Below, one piece after another: positions 1 to 7,754 of a stretch of DNA of 45,656 bases (its first letter is position 1; each line of letters starts with the position of its first letter). A model generated the notes under the pieces. That model saw nothing but the letters and a program-made list of their open reading frames with translations. It was not told the origin of the DNA and did no database searches. Origin of the DNA: Candidatus Kapaibacterium sp. (GTDB lineage Bacteria > Bacteroidota > Ignavibacteria > Kapaibacteriales > UBA4661). Position numbers and translations under genes: made by a program. The DNA is taken from contig JANYIG010000341.1 in the NCBI GenBank assembly GCA_025358765.1, positions 1 through 45,656 on the forward strand. Reading direction: 5' to 3'.

Positions 1-1
1 A

Positions 2-925
2 TTTGCCGGCACGAGCGATATTAACGCGCTTGGTTGCGTTACGGGTAAACCGATTGCTCAAGGTGGTGTGCGTGGTCGCCGCGAGGCTACGGGACGGGGC
101 GTGATGTTCGGGCTCCGCCAAACGCTTGCTGATAAGACGGATATGAAAAAACTGAAGCTCACAACGGGTTTGGAAGGCAAAACCGTGATTGTACAAGGTT
201 TTGGAAACGTAGGATATTACGCAGCGAAGTTCTTGCAAGAACAAGGCGCAGTAATTACAGGCATCGTAGAGTGGGATGGCGCTGTTGTCAATCCGAAAGG
301 CATCAACGTGGAGGATTTGAACAAATACCGCCTTGAAACAAAAACTATCACTGGCTACCCAAAGGCAAAAACTATCAAAGAAGGTAATGGCGTGCTTGAA
401 TATGAGTGTGATATTTTAGTTCCGGCGGCATTGGAGTCGCAAATCACACTTCAAAATGCGGCAAGAATCAAAGCAAAAATTATCGGCGAAGGCGCAAACG
501 GTCCAGTTACGGCGGATGCGGAAGAAATCCTGCTCAAAAAAGGAACGTTGATAGTGCCGGATATGTATCTGAACGCAGGCGGTGTGACGGTTTCATACTT
601 TGAGTGGCTGAAAAATATTTCGCACGTGCGTTTTGGTCGCATGGGCAAACGGTTCGAGGAAAACTCGCAACTCCGCATGGTTGGTGCGGTGGAGGAACTT
701 GTGGGCAAACGCTTCACCCACGCAGAACGCGACTTGATTACACGCGGCGCGGGCGAGGAAGACCTGGTGAACTCTGGTCTGGAAGACACGATGATCTCGG
801 CGTTCGAGGAAATAAAGGAATATTGGCGCTCGAACCCGAAAATCAAGGATTTGCGGACAGCGGCGTTTGTGTCGGCGATTGACAAAGTGGCAACGACGTA
901 CCGCCAACTTGGTTTGTTCCCATAA
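2..925 (+). CDS. Glu/Leu-type amino acid dehydrogenase, 5' end missing
   Basis: This is the C-terminal two thirds (307 codons) of a Glu/Leu/Phe/Val dehydrogenase, a cytosolic enzyme for the reversible NAD(P)-dependent oxidative deamination of an amino acid, most often glutamate. The reading frame is open from base 2, so the true start lies upstream; the internal GTG at 68 is not the start. The conserved G-GRREATGRGV segment lies at the start of the visible part, followed by the Rossmann motif VQGFGNVG and the IGEGANGP segment typical of the family. Family members are usually about 410-450 residues, so roughly 110-130 residues are missing. Substrate (glutamate versus leucine) and cofactor cannot be decided because the N-terminal substrate pocket is outside the window. 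A palindromic repeat element starts 24 bases after the stop and a strong terminator follows. Confidence 0.9.
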   Translation, partial: FAGTSDINALGCVTGKPIAQGGVRGRREATGRGVMFGLRQTLADKTDMKKLKLTTGLEGKTVIVQGFGNVGYYAAKFLQEQGAVITGIVEWDGAVVNPKGINVEDLNKYRLETKTITGYPKAKTIKEGNGVLEYECDILVPAALESQITLQNAARIKAKIIGEGANGPVTADAEEILLKKGTLIVPDMYLNAGGVTVSYFEWLKNISHVRFGRMGKRFEENSQLRMVGAVEELVGKRFTHAERDLITRGAGEEDLVNSGLEDTMISAFEEIKEYWRSNPKIKDLRTAAFVSAIDKVATTYRQLGLFP

Positions 926-948
926 CTTTTCCGTACCGTATCCAATAA

Positions 949-1112
949 AGTTTATTCCAAATTGTTTACAGGTCTTTCACACCCGCCCCCAGCCTTTGCT
1001 GGGACAACTTCCGGCGAGTGTCCAGAGGTCGCTTGTAGTCTGGATTCCCGCCAGTTTACCCAAGCGAAGGCTGGGGCGGGAATGACATACAAAAAAGTAA
1101 TCGGAATAAACT
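949..1112. repeat. MITE-like palindromic repeat element, copy 1
   Basis: This 164-bp element is bounded by perfect 10-bp inverted ends, AGTTTATTCC and GGAATAAACT. Inside are two GC-rich arms that are near-perfect inverted copies of each other (around 982-1004 and 1058-1080), so the element can fold into one long hairpin. Its right end, GAATGACATAC followed by GTAATCGGAATAA, reappears in inverse orientation at 23388-23420. No coding sequence is seen in it. The internal GGGAATGAC/GGATTCCCG motifs resemble widespread intergenic palindromic repeats. Confidence 0.65.
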
Positions 1113-1139
1113 CAAATGTGCATAATAGCTTTTTTCTGC

Positions 1140-1180
1140 GAGCCTCGCCCTGAGCCTATCGAGGGCGAGGCTCTTTTTTA
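1140..1180 (+). terminator. Rho-independent terminator
   Basis: A perfect 12-bp GC-rich stem (1140-1151 with 1162-1173, loop 1152-1161) is followed by TTTTTTA. It would stop transcripts from the dehydrogenase gene. It ends about 20 bases before the lgt start, so lgt either has a promoter overlapping this hairpin or relies on read-through. Confidence 0.85.
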
Positions 1181-1199
1181 TTTCTTTTGATTACCCTTG

Positions 1200-2081
1200 A
1201 TGTATTCTATGATAGCTTTTTTTGCTTCGCTTATTTCGCTTACAATAGCCTCCATCACGTGGGACGTGCAGCCGGAGATCGGCATCAATCTTGGTCCGTT
1301 CAGCCCGCGTTGGTACGGCTTACTTTTTGCGTCTGGATTTCTTATCGGCTATCAAATCATGTCGCGCATGATGCAGCGTGAACGCCGCCCTGTGGCTGAC
1401 ATGGAGCCACTCACCCTGTATATGATAGCTGGAACGGTTATCGGGATGCGGCTTGGACACTGCTTGTTCTACGAGCCGTTTTATTATTTCGCGCATCCGC
1501 TTGAAATCTTGAACCTGCGTGGCGGCGGTTATGCCAGTCATGGTGCGGTCATGGGCATTTCGATTGCGCTTTGGCTTTATTCGCGCAAACGCCCTGCACA
1601 GCCTTTTTTGTGGGTGATAGACCGCATTGCGATTGCCGTCGCATTAGCCGCATTTCTTATCCGTGTGGGGAATTTCTTTAATCACGAGATGATTGGTCGC
1701 CCGACGGATTTGCCGTGGGGGGTGATTTTTACCATCCGCGACATGATTCCTCGTCATCCGGCGCAACTCTATGAAGCATTTTGTTATCTCGGGATTTTCT
1801 TTTTGATGCGCTTTATTTACAACCGTTACGACGCAAAAACACCAAATGGTTTATTGTTGGGCGTATTTTTTATGACGGTGTTCGGAGCGCGGTTTGCGAT
1901 TGAATTTTTCAAGGAAAATCAGGTGCTTTTTGAGAACTTACTGCCCATCAACATGGGGCAGATACTCAGCATTCCGCTTGTAGGGTTGGGAGCGTGGCTT
2001 GTGTGGCGGGCACGGCGGATAGGATATGTGCCTTTGGAAAAACAGGCGGCAAAACCATCAACAACGAAAAAAATCCAGTGA
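1200..2081 (+). CDS. lgt: Prolipoprotein diacylglyceryl transferase
   Basis: Lgt transfers diacylglycerol from phosphatidylglycerol to the lipobox cysteine of prolipoproteins, the first step of lipoprotein maturation in the inner membrane. Several hydrophobic helices are visible. Family hallmarks include the ASHGA motif (His near residue 115) and the signature RVGNFFNHEMIGRP (about 156-169), matching the family pattern R-x-G-N-F-x-N-x-E-x-x-G-R-P. A later GARF-EFFKENQ segment carries the C-terminal conserved Arg. About 293 residues is slightly longer than E. coli Lgt. A TTG at 1197 directly precedes ATG 1200 and another ATG lies at 1209; no Shine-Dalgarno is obvious, so the exact start is uncertain. 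The SusD lipoprotein in this window would be a substrate. Confidence 0.93.
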   Translation: MYSMIAFFASLISLTIASITWDVQPEIGINLGPFSPRWYGLLFASGFLIGYQIMSRMMQRERRPVADMEPLTLYMIAGTVIGMRLGHCLFYEPFYYFAHPLEILNLRGGGYASHGAVMGISIALWLYSRKRPAQPFLWVIDRIAIAVALAAFLIRVGNFFNHEMIGRPTDLPWGVIFTIRDMIPRHPAQLYEAFCYLGIFFLMRFIYNRYDAKTPNGLLLGVFFMTVFGARFAIEFFKENQVLFENLLPINMGQILSIPLVGLGAWLVWRARRIGYVPLEKQAAKPSTTKKIQ

Positions 2082-2103
2082 TAACATAATAGATAATACA
2101 ATC

Positions 2104-2463
2104 ATGAAAAACACTCTGAAATTAGAAGAAGCTGCCTTATTTGTGCTTTCTATTATTGCCTTTTCTCAGTTGCCATTTGCATGGTGGTGGTATCCGGCAT
2201 TATTCCTACTTCCCGATGTTAGCATGCTTGGGTACCTCGTCAATCCTCGTGTTGGGGCAATGATGTACAATATTGTTCATCACAAAGCAATAGCATTGTT
2301 TGTGTGTGGGTGCGGGTTTGCCCTGTCTCATCAAGGAGTACTATTGGCAGGCATTATCTTGTTTGGACATAGCGCCTTTGACAGAATATTGGGATACGGT
2401 CTCAAATATTCCACGAGTTTTCAGGAAACGCATTTGGGTACGATTGGGGGCAAAGCACAGTAG
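2104..2463 (+). CDS. DUF4260 family membrane protein
   Basis: This 119-residue protein is mostly hydrophobic, with three to four probable membrane helices. It carries the conserved pattern of DUF4260: LGYLVNPRVGA, then YNIVHHKA, then GHSAFDRILGYGLKY and a terminal THLGTIG. The function of this family is unknown; the conserved His residues near the membrane are suggestive but not diagnostic. The ATG at 2104 gives the family-typical N-terminus (MKNTLKLEEAAL), 22 bases after the lgt stop, so it may be co-transcribed with lgt. The open frame extends upstream into lgt, but that part does not look like family sequence. A terminator hairpin follows closely. Confidence 0.85.
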   Translation: MKNTLKLEEAALFVLSIIAFSQLPFAWWWYPALFLLPDVSMLGYLVNPRVGAMMYNIVHHKAIALFVCGCGFALSHQGVLLAGIILFGHSAFDRILGYGLKYSTSFQETHLGTIGGKAQ

Positions 2464-2488
2464 AGCATGACGACAGCCAACTATGCGG

Positions 2489-2526
2489 TAAAAAAGCAGA
2501 ATATCGAATAATATTCTGCTTTTTTT
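2489..2526. terminator. Bidirectional terminator hairpin
   Basis: A perfect 10-bp stem AGCAGAATAT/ATATTCTGCT (2495-2504 and 2511-2520) with a 6-base loop is flanked by an A-run on the left and a T-run on the right. It ends the lgt-DUF4260 transcript and separates it from the TetR gene. Confidence 0.8.
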
Positions 2527-2559
2527 ATTTGGCATTCGTTCTTTTTATTATTATTTTAG

Positions 2560-2576
2560 AACCAATCGGTCGGAAA
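2560..2576. promoter_or_regulatory. TetR operator in front of the tetR gene
   Basis: The sequence AACCAATCGGTCGGAAA lies 18 bases upstream of the regulator's ATG. It is repeated with one substitution (AACCAATCGGTCTGAAA) in front of the next gene at 3219-3235. The core ACC-AATC-GGT is a pseudo-palindrome of the kind bound by TetR-family dimers. A weak promoter-like pair, TTTG at 2528 and TATTTTAG at 2552 with a 20-base spacer, immediately precedes it, so a bound repressor would cover the transcription start region. Binding is inferred, not shown. Confidence 0.65.
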
Positions 2577-2594
2577 CACAAATCAATCACAAAC

Positions 2595-3188
2595 ATGAGT
2601 AAAGGCGAACACACACGGGAAATCATTCTGCAAAAGGCAGCGACACTCTTCAATACGAAGGGATATGCGGCTGCGTCTATTTCGGATATTATGGGAGCAA
2701 CTGGGCTGCAAAAAGGAGGTATCTACAATCATTTTAACAGCAAGGACGAACTCACGCTTGAGGCGTTTGAATATGCATCGAAGGTTGTGGGGCAGCGGTT
2801 TCGGGAATCGGTTAAGGCGCAACATAACGCCATTGCAAAGCTCGAAGCAATAGTAGGAACCTTTCGTATGCATTCGGACAATCCGCCATTAGTGGGCGGC
2901 TGTGTGGTACTCAATGCGGCGATAGAAAGCGATTACTCGAACCCAGCGCTCCGTGCCAAAGTCCGCGAAGTGATGAATGACCTACGTGGCTTGATTCGCT
3001 ACGTGGTGGACGAGGGTATCAAACGCCGACAGATAAAACCCTCGGTGAATAGCGATTACGTTGCAACAGTTATTATCGCTACGCTGGAAGGCGGCGTGAT
3101 GCTTGCCGCGCTGTACCGCGATTCCCAGCACTTGGAACGCGTGATTCATCACGTAACAGAATACATCCAAACACAACTCAACGCCTGA
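2595..3188 (+). CDS. TetR/AcrR family transcriptional regulator
   Basis: This 197-residue DNA-binding regulator has a TetR_N helix-turn-helix at residues ~8-55 (ATLFNTKGYAAASISDIM, then GLQKGGIYNHFNSKDEL). The helical C-terminal ligand/dimer domain includes a GGCVVLNAAIE segment seen in the TetR_C domain of several lipid- and drug-responsive members. The open frame runs upstream to 2529, but ATG 2595 is chosen because it starts right before the HTH and lies after the operator. The same 17-bp operator lies in front of this gene and of the DUF4442 gene, so autoregulation plus control of the downstream acyl/thioesterase cluster is likely. The inducer is unknown; a fatty acid or acyl-CoA would fit the context. 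Confidence 0.88.
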   Translation: MSKGEHTREIILQKAATLFNTKGYAAASISDIMGATGLQKGGIYNHFNSKDELTLEAFEYASKVVGQRFRESVKAQHNAIAKLEAIVGTFRMHSDNPPLVGGCVVLNAAIESDYSNPALRAKVREVMNDLRGLIRYVVDEGIKRRQIKPSVNSDYVATVIIATLEGGVMLAALYRDSQHLERVIHHVTEYIQTQLNA

Positions 3189-3218
3189 CTTCCGGCAATT
3201 TTTTTTGTTTCTTTTACA

Positions 3219-3235
3219 AACCAATCGGTCTGAAA
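3219..3235. promoter_or_regulatory. Second copy of the TetR operator
   Basis: AACCAATCGGTCTGAAA matches the operator at 2560-2576 in 16 of 17 positions. It also sits 18 bases before its gene's ATG, the same geometry as the first copy. No third copy was seen in front of the later genes of the cluster, so those may depend on read-through from this promoter. Confidence 0.65.
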
Positions 3236-3253
3236 TTATTATATTCTCCTGCT

Positions 3254-3781
3254 ATGGCATCATCATCAAAACAAGGGTTTCTAAAAAACATCAAACTCAG
3301 CGCCAATACTTTGCGCTGGCTGTTGAACATTTGGCTGCCCTACGTTGGCGCACGGATTCATGTTGAGTATATTTCGCCGGATTTCCGTTCAATGCGCGTT
3401 CGCATGAAACAAAGTTGGTACAACACAAACTACGTTGGAACGCACTTCGGCGGCTCGCTCTACGCCATGACCGACCCATTTTATATGTTCATTTTACTCA
3501 ATAATCTTGGTAAAGATTACATCGTGTGGGACAAAGCCGCGACGATTGAGTTCAAATCGCCCGGCAAAGGTTACGTCTATGCGGAGTTTGCGCTGACGGA
3601 AGCGCAAATAGCCGACATCAAGGCACAAGCAGATGTGCATGGTAAAGTTGAGCCTGTGCTCACGGTGGATGTGAAAGATAGAGCGGGCAAGATAGTCGCA
3701 ACCGCTCATAAAACCTTGTATGTCCGAAAAATTGTTCCCAAAGCATCATTCGACAAATCATCGCAACCCGTAAATATTTAA
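3254..3781 (+). CDS. DUF4442 hotdog-fold thioesterase-like protein
   Basis: This 175-residue protein has the DUF4442 pattern of the YiiD-C/thioesterase-like hotdog superfamily: N-x-x-VGTHFGGSLYAMTDPF at about residues 57-73, and a central AATIEFKSPGKGYVYAEF strand region. Related proteins are thought to act on acyl thioesters, but the substrate for this clade is not established. It begins 65 bases after tetR, under its own copy of the TetR operator, and ends 5 bases before the alpha/beta hydrolase gene, so it is the first gene of the regulated unit. A second, divergent DUF4442 protein lies two genes downstream; they may form hetero-oligomers or differ in substrate. Confidence 0.82.
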   Translation: MASSSKQGFLKNIKLSANTLRWLLNIWLPYVGARIHVEYISPDFRSMRVRMKQSWYNTNYVGTHFGGSLYAMTDPFYMFILLNNLGKDYIVWDKAATIEFKSPGKGYVYAEFALTEAQIADIKAQADVHGKVEPVLTVDVKDRAGKIVATAHKTLYVRKIVPKASFDKSSQPVNI

Positions 3782-3786
3782 CATCT

Positions 3787-4818
3787 ATGGCACACTCACA
3801 ACCCTCACAACCCTCACGATTTCGGCATTTATCCACACAGCTATTGTTGCAAAGCACACTGTGGCTTATTCGCCAGCGATTAACCCTCACGAGCTTCGTA
3901 GCGCCGCGCATAGCCGGACAGAAAGCGTTCCGACTATTTTGTACGCCGCGCCCTTACTCGCCAAAGCCAAAAGAAGCGCAGATATTGGCTTCGGGGCGAC
4001 GGCGGGAATTGCCCCATAATGATTCTAGCATGACAAACGGTCGTCTTGTTGGTTACACGTGGAATGATGCGGGCGCACAAACAGTGCTGCTCGTGCATGG
4101 ATGGGAGTTGAATGCAGGGCGCATGACTTCATTTGTGCAGCCGCTTGTGGAGCAAGGATTCCGTGTGGTGGCGTTCAACGCGCCTGCTCATGGTGGTAAG
4201 AATGAGCGTTCGTCAGGGACGTGGACGAATGGTTTAGAGTACGGTCGTGCCATTCAGCGCGTGATTGAATCGCAGTGTGGTGGTGCTTTTTACGAAAATA
4301 GTCACGAAAATATTCATGGCAGCGTTCATGGAATAATAGCGCATTCGATAGGATGTTTAGCAACGGCGTATTTCCTTGCATACCTGAATCCAAACGGCGC
4401 GGAGAATGTTGTTTTTATAGCACCGCCAAGCCGATTAGGTGATTTTATCAAGGGTTTCCAAGCTACCCTTGGTTTGCCAGAACGGGTTGCACGCTTGCTC
4501 AAAGAGCATTTCGAGGCAGGATATAATATGACGGTACGTGCGTTTGATTTGCGCTTGATGGCGAAAAAAATCACGATGCCGATGCTGCTGATTCACGACC
4601 GCGAAGATGCTGTATGTTCATTTGACTATGCTCAAACTGTTGCCGCCGAAGCTCCCAATTGCGAATTTGTGCCGACCGAAAAACTCGGACATATACTGAT
4701 TCTGCGTTCGCCAGAAGTAATGGGGCGTGTGACGGCATTTTTGAGCAGCTCCACAATGAGCGACCTCGTGAGCGATAGCTCAAATGAATCTGTAGATCAA
4801 ATTCTTTTTCAACCATAA
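3787..4818 (+). CDS. Alpha/beta hydrolase
   Basis: This 343-residue protein has an alpha/beta-hydrolase fold beginning at about residue 95: the oxyanion segment LLVHGW (~101-106), the nucleophile elbow IAHSIG with Ser at ~187, acid Asp in HDREDAV (~271-274) and catalytic His in LGHIL (~302). The first position of the usual G-x-S-x-G elbow is Ala (A-H-S-I-G), a tolerated variant. The first ~80 residues are not recognisable, and the first dozen include a short repeated S-Q-P stretch encoded by a small tandem repeat. No export signal is clear. It lies between two DUF4442 genes (5 and 15 base gaps), suggesting a shared role in ester or thioester turnover. The substrate is unknown. Confidence 0.85.
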   Translation: MAHSQPSQPSRFRHLSTQLLLQSTLWLIRQRLTLTSFVAPRIAGQKAFRLFCTPRPYSPKPKEAQILASGRRRELPHNDSSMTNGRLVGYTWNDAGAQTVLLVHGWELNAGRMTSFVQPLVEQGFRVVAFNAPAHGGKNERSSGTWTNGLEYGRAIQRVIESQCGGAFYENSHENIHGSVHGIIAHSIGCLATAYFLAYLNPNGAENVVFIAPPSRLGDFIKGFQATLGLPERVARLLKEHFEAGYNMTVRAFDLRLMAKKITMPMLLIHDREDAVCSFDYAQTVAAEAPNCEFVPTEKLGHILILRSPEVMGRVTAFLSSSTMSDLVSDSSNESVDQILFQP

Positions 4819-4833
4819 CTTTTACGGAACTTT

Positions 4834-5325
4834 ATGGCAACGCAAAACAACCTAAGCCGCACGGTAAGGCGTATTCAAAGCTATCCAGCATTGTTGCGGA
4901 CTCCCCTACTATCGTTTGCGATTGGTCGAGTCGTAAAACTCGTTGGCACGGCGGGCATTCGCTTCGAGAAGATGGCGGCGGACGAAGTGATTCTCACGCT
5001 TAAAAACCGACCGAAGATGCGGAATCATATCGGGCAGATTCACGCCGCAGCTATGACGTTGCTCGCCGAGACCGCAACTGGTATGGTGGTTGGGATGAAC
5101 GTTCCTGACGATAAAATGCCGCTCATTAAGTCGTTTACGATTCGTTTTGCACGACGCACACAAGGTGCTATGCGAGCAGTTGCACATCTGACACCAGAAC
5201 AACAAGAACTCATGCACATAACCGATAAAGGCGAAACGATTGTTCCCGTACTCGTCACGGACGAAACGGGCGAGGAAGTGATTGTCTGCGAGATGCTCTG
5301 GGCGTGGACTCTCAGACGGAAATAA
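4834..5325 (+). CDS. DUF4442 hotdog-fold protein, second paralogue
   Basis: This 163-residue protein matches the other DUF4442 branch: KNRPKMRNHIGQIHAAAMTLLAE (written here as its key residues R-N-H-I-G and H-A-A) around residues 55-77, then a TATGMVVGMNVP strand-helix segment and IKSFTIRFARRTQGAMRA. This arrangement is typical of hotdog thioesterase-like proteins with an H-x-x-A-x-x-x-x-x-E helix. It starts 15 bases after the hydrolase gene and is probably co-transcribed with it. It is clearly diverged from the DUF4442 protein at 3254-3781. The role in acyl-thioester hydrolysis is inferred from the fold only. Confidence 0.8.
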   Translation: MATQNNLSRTVRRIQSYPALLRTPLLSFAIGRVVKLVGTAGIRFEKMAADEVILTLKNRPKMRNHIGQIHAAAMTLLAETATGMVVGMNVPDDKMPLIKSFTIRFARRTQGAMRAVAHLTPEQQELMHITDKGETIVPVLVTDETGEEVIVCEMLWAWTLRRK

Positions 5326-5376
5326 GGAAAAACTCATCGTAGCACGGAGAATATTACTCAACAATGCTCCTGAATT

Positions 5377-5726
5377 ATGGCTGTAAACCTCACATCACTG
5401 ACTATTCCTGCAACGGACGGCTTTGGGCTTGCCGCGATATTGCTTGAGCCATCGGAGCCGCCGGCCTAAAGCGGTGATTCAGTTTCATAGCGGGACGGGC
5501 ATAAGCGTACATTGTGGACGACGACAAAATTGCAACACGTCGCACGGGCGCTGAAATTCTCGCATATTATACCAATGCTTCGATTCAGAAAGAAATTATT
5601 GCGCCGCAAGACGTACAGGCAGCCTCCATCGGGCATTTTGGATTTTTCTCGTCAAAATTTTCAACCACTCTTTGGCAACGACCCGTTGAATGGCTTAATC
5701 AAGTATTGTTAGCAGCATCAGCATGA
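5377..5726 (+). pseudogene. Decayed alpha/beta hydrolase remnant
   Basis: Three pieces in three frames are read in order. ATG 5377 begins a hydrolase-like N-terminus (MAVNLTSLTIPATDGFGLAA...) that stops at 5467. One frame over, PKAVIQFHSGTGIS continues it from 5465. From about 5505 another frame reads AYIVDDDKIATRRTGAEI and continues through IGHFGFFSSKFSTTLW to a stop at 5726. The last piece is the C-terminal end of the same kind of serine hydrolase, including the Asp (DDDK) and His (GHFGFF) positions. The middle of the protein, including the nucleophile serine, is missing. The region therefore has a frameshift plus a large deletion. A short functional C-terminal ORF starting at GTG 5514 is unlikely. 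Confidence 0.75.
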
Positions 5727-5795
5727 CATTCTCGGCAAATATTTACAGCAAACTTTTACATTTTCTTTAATTTTTTCACACCGGGAGATACAACG

Positions 5796-6032
5796 ATGGA
5801 AGTAATTGTTCACAACAATTCGCGCAATGCTGTAGCATTGCAACGCGACGACAAACTTCAATACACATTACAATCATTTTTGGATTCGGGCTTGACGCGC
5901 AAGGAATTTAACTGGTTTCGCCACGCTGTTCCGGCAATAGGCGAAGAAGCCGCACTACTGGCACTGTTTGACGGACATACGGATTGGCTTCTCACCGATT
6001 ATTTGCTTGGTGAAAAAAAGCACTATGCGTAA
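5796..6032 (+). CDS. Small conserved-looking hypothetical protein
   Basis: This 78-residue protein is not recognised. It has a clear ribosome-binding site (GGGAG, 8 bases before ATG 5796) and a balanced, coding-like composition, which favour a real gene. The sequence is mixed alpha-helical with several Trp, Phe and His residues (FNWFRHAVPAIGEEAALLAL) and no signal peptide or membrane helix. It lies 57 bases before fabF and in the same direction, so it may share its transcript. No function is proposed. Confidence 0.6.
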   Translation: MEVIVHNNSRNAVALQRDDKLQYTLQSFLDSGLTRKEFNWFRHAVPAIGEEAALLALFDGHTDWLLTDYLLGEKKHYA

Positions 6033-6088
6033 CTTGTAAGTCTGTAATAAAAATTCAGATTCTCAAACAATTCACGTGATAAAACTGT

Positions 6089-7333
6089 ATGTCGAAACGC
6101 ATTGTAGTAACGGGAATTGGCGTACTCACGCCTATCGGTCATGGGTTGGAAGCATTTTGGCAAGGCATGATGGACGGTAAAAGTGGCGCAGCGCCGATAA
6201 CGTACTTTGACACTACCGATTTTGAAACAAAATTTGCTTGCGAACTCAAGGACTTTGCCGTAAACGATTATCTCGACCGCAAGACGGCAAACCGTATGGA
6301 CAGGTATTGTCAATATGCAGTCGTTGCGGCAGAAATGGCACTCAAAGACGCAGGATTTACACCCGCGCAGGTCCCCGACGATGTGTCGGAAAACTGTGGG
6401 GTGGTTTTTGGTTCCGGCATTGGCGGTATGACCTCATACGACATACAGTTCCGAAACTATATGCAGCGCGGTCCGCGGGGTATCAGCCCGTTTTTTGTGC
6501 CGCAGATGATTCCCGATATGGGCGCAGGTATGATTTCAATTCGCAATAACCTCCGTGGACCAAACTACGCAACGGTTTCGGCTTGTTCCACGTCGCTTCA
6601 TGCGATGATTGATTCGTACATGATTTTGCAACAAGGGCTGGCGGACATGATGGTGTGCGGCGGAGCGGAAGCGGCTATCACACAGATGAGCATAGGAGGA
6701 TTTAATTCAGCGCAAGCACTCTCGAAACGCAACGACGACCCTGCAACGGCTTCACGTCCGTACGACACAGACCGCGACGGCTTTGTGATGGGCGAAGGCG
6801 CTGGCGCGTTTGTTCTTGAAACATTGGAATCGGCACAAAAGCGTGGTGCGAAAATTTATGCCGAAGTTGCTGGCGTAGGTATGACGGGCGATGCACATCA
6901 CATCACGGCTCCGCATCCAGAAGGTGAGGGTGCTTTGCGTTCGATGCGGATGGCGGCAAAAAGCGCGGGCATTCAGCCAACGGATATTGATTATATCAAC
7001 GCACACGGCACTTCTACACCACTTGGCGATGCTGCGGAAATTGGTGCAATTATCAAGTTTTTGGGCGATCATGCTTCAAAGGTGAACGTAAGCTCAACAA
7101 AATCTATGATTGGACATTTACTCGGTGCGGCGGGCGCAGTGGAATCGGTAGCATGTATTCTGGCACTTCAAAACCAAATTGTTCCGCCGACGATTAACGT
7201 GTTTAACCAAGACCCCGTGATTGATATGAATATCACACCAAACAAACCGCAAGCCCGCTCTATCAGCTACGTGCTGAACAACGGTTTTGGTTTTGGCGGA
7301 CACAATGCGACGATAATTTTCAAGAACGTGTAA
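6089..7333 (+). CDS. fabF: Beta-ketoacyl-ACP synthase II
   Basis: This 414-residue condensing enzyme elongates acyl-ACP with malonyl-ACP in cytosolic type II fatty acid synthesis. It starts with [14 protein letters not shown], the KAS I/II N-terminus. The active-site Cys lies in [11 protein letters not shown] (~residue 169), with the first His in [11 protein letters not shown] and the second in [14 protein letters not shown], giving the full Cys-His-His triad. The C-terminal [13 protein letters not shown] is the usual closing motif. The length is normal for FabF. No acpP, fabG or fabD lies beside it, so it may be an accessory copy serving the TetR/DUF4442 lipid cluster upstream or the main enzyme placed away from its partners. 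A terminator follows. Confidence 0.92.
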   Translation: MSKRIVVTGIGVLTPIGHGLEAFWQGMMDGKSGAAPITYFDTTDFETKFACELKDFAVNDYLDRKTANRMDRYCQYAVVAAEMALKDAGFTPAQVPDDVSENCGVVFGSGIGGMTSYDIQFRNYMQRGPRGISPFFVPQMIPDMGAGMISIRNNLRGPNYATVSACSTSLHAMIDSYMILQQGLADMMVCGGAEAAITQMSIGGFNSAQALSKRNDDPATASRPYDTDRDGFVMGEGAGAFVLETLESAQKRGAKIYAEVAGVGMTGDAHHITAPHPEGEGALRSMRMAAKSAGIQPTDIDYINAHGTSTPLGDAAEIGAIIKFLGDHASKVNVSSTKSMIGHLLGAAGAVESVACILALQNQIVPPTINVFNQDPVIDMNITPNKPQARSISYVLNNGFGFGGHNATIIFKNV

Positions 7334-7363
7334 ATAACACACACGAGGGCAAAAAAATTTTCA

Positions 7364-7398
7364 ACCCGTAGGATTACTAAAATCTTGCGGGTATTTTT
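7364..7398 (+). terminator. Terminator after fabF
   Basis: A 12-bp stem with two G-U wobbles (7364-7375 with 7381-7392, 5-base loop) is followed by ATTTTTAT. It lies 31 bases after the fabF stop. Confidence 0.65.
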
Positions 7399-7754
7399 AT
7401 GCCATCTCCGCAACAATACAAACCCATAGCAGCTGGCTCATCGTGTTCCAGCGCAACTATTTTGTATGTTTCAAACGCTACGGACGATGCGACTGCCCCT
7501 GTAGGTTCACATCGGCACAAGTGTCACATTAGGGTTTATTCGGAATATACTCTCAATGATTGACGGGAAATTCTATCCAGAACTCACGGTATGCCGAACT
7601 CACCCTCTCTTGAGTATATCCGACGATTGTAAACATGATCAGAGCCACGACTAAGTTCTTGCTCAATAGTTTTTCGGCGTTTCTTTTTGAGCAAGGCAGC
7701 ATGCTGCCTTGTTTCCCATACCGGATTATTTTTGATAAGGAACTTAACACTACA
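7399..7754. other. Intergenic stretch with inverted repeats
   Basis: This lies between convergent fabF (+) and the OmpA-family gene (-). A 54-codon open frame from ATG 7400 is not recognised and is not called. An imperfect inverted pair, TCGGAATATACTCTCAA near 7540 and TTGAGTATATCCGA at 7610-7623, encloses a ~55-bp segment. A perfect 20-bp palindrome lies at 7693-7712. No gene is seen. Confidence 0.5.
7693..7712. repeat. Perfect 20-bp palindrome
   Basis: CAAGGCAGCATGCTGCCTTG is its own reverse complement. It lies 43 bases past the stop of the minus-strand OmpA-family gene and could act as a transcript-end hairpin, though no T-run follows it on the minus strand. On the plus strand TTTCCC follows, which is weak. 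Confidence 0.6.

Noticed and set aside
451-945. 164-codon minus-strand open frame
   Set aside because: It is antisense to the well-recognised amino acid dehydrogenase and its product resembles no family.
5512-5726. Independent small protein of 66-70 residues
   Set aside because: Its sequence is the C-terminal end of a serine hydrolase, so it is treated as part of the pseudogene.
7400-7561. 54-codon plus-strand open frame after fabF
   Set aside because: It starts inside the fabF terminator region, with no ribosome-binding site and no recognisable product.
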